In this document: piece after piece, positions 33,096 through 33,541 of the stretch
Numbering within the stretch: position 1 is the stretch's first letter
Layout: every line of letters starts with the position of its first letter
Assembly (NCBI GenBank): GCA_947626565.1
Contig: CANQSQ010000012.1
Span: forward strand, 1-33,541
Length of the DNA stretch: 33,541 bases
Reading direction: 5' to 3'
DNA from: an uncultured Bacilli bacterium
Lineage (GTDB): Bacteria > Bacillota_I > Bacilli_A > RF39 > UBA660
Translations under genes and position numbers: made by a program
The notes under the pieces: generated by a model
Seen by the model: only the letters and a program-made list of their open reading frames with translations
Told to the model about the DNA's origin: nothing
The model's database searches: none

Positions 33096-33527
33096 ATGTT
33101 AATACCGTCAAGAACTAAATATCGTCGTGTTCATAGATTACCTTACGAAGGAAGATCACGTGGAAATAGAGAATTACATTTTGGTGAATACGGACTTCAA
33201 GCTAAAGAAGGAGCTTGGATTACAGCTAATCAAATTGAAGCTGCTCGTATTGCTATGACTCGTTACATGAAACGTGGTGGTAAAGTTTGGATTAACATCT
33301 TCCCACATATGCCATTAACTAAAAAACCTATTGGTACAAGACAAGGTAAAGGTAAAGGTAATGTTGAAGGATGGGTTGCTGTTGTAAAAGAAGGAAAGAT
33401 TATGTTTGAAATAGCTGGTGTTGATGAAGCAACTGCTCGTGAAGCTCTACGTCTTGCCTCTCATAAACTACCAATAGCAACAAAATTTGTAATGAAAGAA
33501 AATGGTGGTGAACAAAATGAAGGTTAA
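33096..33527 (+). CDS. rplP: 50S ribosomal protein L16
   Basis: L16 sits near the A site of the large subunit and helps position tRNA. The 143 residues match the family: [52 protein letters not shown] and [20 protein letters not shown]. The AAAGGAGG site lies in the end of rpsC. It overlaps the start of rpmC by 11 bases. Confidence 0.99.
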   Translation: MLIPSRTKYRRVHRLPYEGRSRGNRELHFGEYGLQAKEGAWITANQIEAARIAMTRYMKRGGKVWINIFPHMPLTKKPIGTRQGKGKGNVEGWVAVVKEGKIMFEIAGVDEATAREALRLASHKLPIATKFVMKENGGEQNEG

Positions 33528-33541
33528 AGAAATTAGAGAAT
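33517..33541 (+). CDS. rpmC: 50S ribosomal protein L29, start only (cut by window end)
   Basis: An ATG at 33517 inside the end of rplP reads MKVKEIRE before the window ends. L29 normally begins this way and follows rplP in the S10 operon. A GGTGGTG ribosome binding site precedes it. Confidence 0.85.

Noticed and set aside
1-33541. TGA read as tryptophan (mycoplasma code)
   Set aside because: All recognisable genes are full length with TGA treated as stop and use TGG for Trp, so reassignment is not supported here.

Overview
This is a very AT-rich stretch of a bacterial chromosome with Gram-positive gene order and signals: strong AGGAGG-type ribosome binding sites, sigma-A promoters (many with an extended TGn -10), U-tract hairpin terminators, WhiA/YvcK, Spo0A and a standard S10 ribosomal operon. 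I infer a low-GC Firmicute in the Bacilli or the uncultured gut lineages allied to the Mollicutes. It is not a true mycoplasma: Spo0A is present and every Trp codon in the genes is TGG. None of the 33 complete genes ends in TGA (26 TAA, 7 TAG).

Layout. 1-1370: an unrecognised 193-residue protein and a YgjV-like membrane protein. 1674-8718: uvrB, then a tight three-gene cassette with its own terminators, then (8825-14789) an operon uvrA - yvlD-like - lgt - yvcK - whiA. 14791-16248, minus strand: an unrecognised protein and clpP. 16411-18066: a TGS/uridine-kinase-like nucleoside kinase. 18360-26941: a glycolytic block (gapA, pgk, tpiA, gpmI) interleaved with a GNAT-like protein, a family-4 glycosyltransferase, spo0A and an AAA/DUF4143-type ATPase. 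26957-28630: a small XRE regulator divergent from a Y-family DNA polymerase. 28884-end: rpsJ, rplC, rplD, rplW, rplB, rpsS, rplV, rpsC, rplP and the first codons of rpmC, behind a structured leader.

The best candidate for an undescribed system is the cassette at 3745-8718, which sits between uvrB and uvrA, genes that are usually adjacent. It encodes (A) a DUF3800-type protein (DESG motif) fused to a long helical/TPR-like region, (B) a protein with six predicted membrane segments and a cytoplasmic part carrying RNRYIGHG, and (C) a soluble protein carrying RNCTKGHG. The last two resemble the Rx4-6H motif of HEPN RNases. Gene C is out of frame because of a TAAAA tandem triplication near codon 22; removing one copy restores a continuous 377-residue frame. 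I infer a membrane-linked defence or toxin-like system whose third gene may be switched or disabled by repeat slippage.

Regulatory signals worth noting: two clusters of DnaA-box-like sites (3642-3685 and 18133-18267), a Spo0A box just upstream of the spo0A promoter, a 16-bp palindrome between clpP and the kinase gene, repeated CTCTAA half-sites between the XRE gene and dinB, and an S10-operon leader that can fold in two mutually exclusive ways. I saw no tRNA, rRNA, CRISPR array, transposase or insertion-sequence ends.
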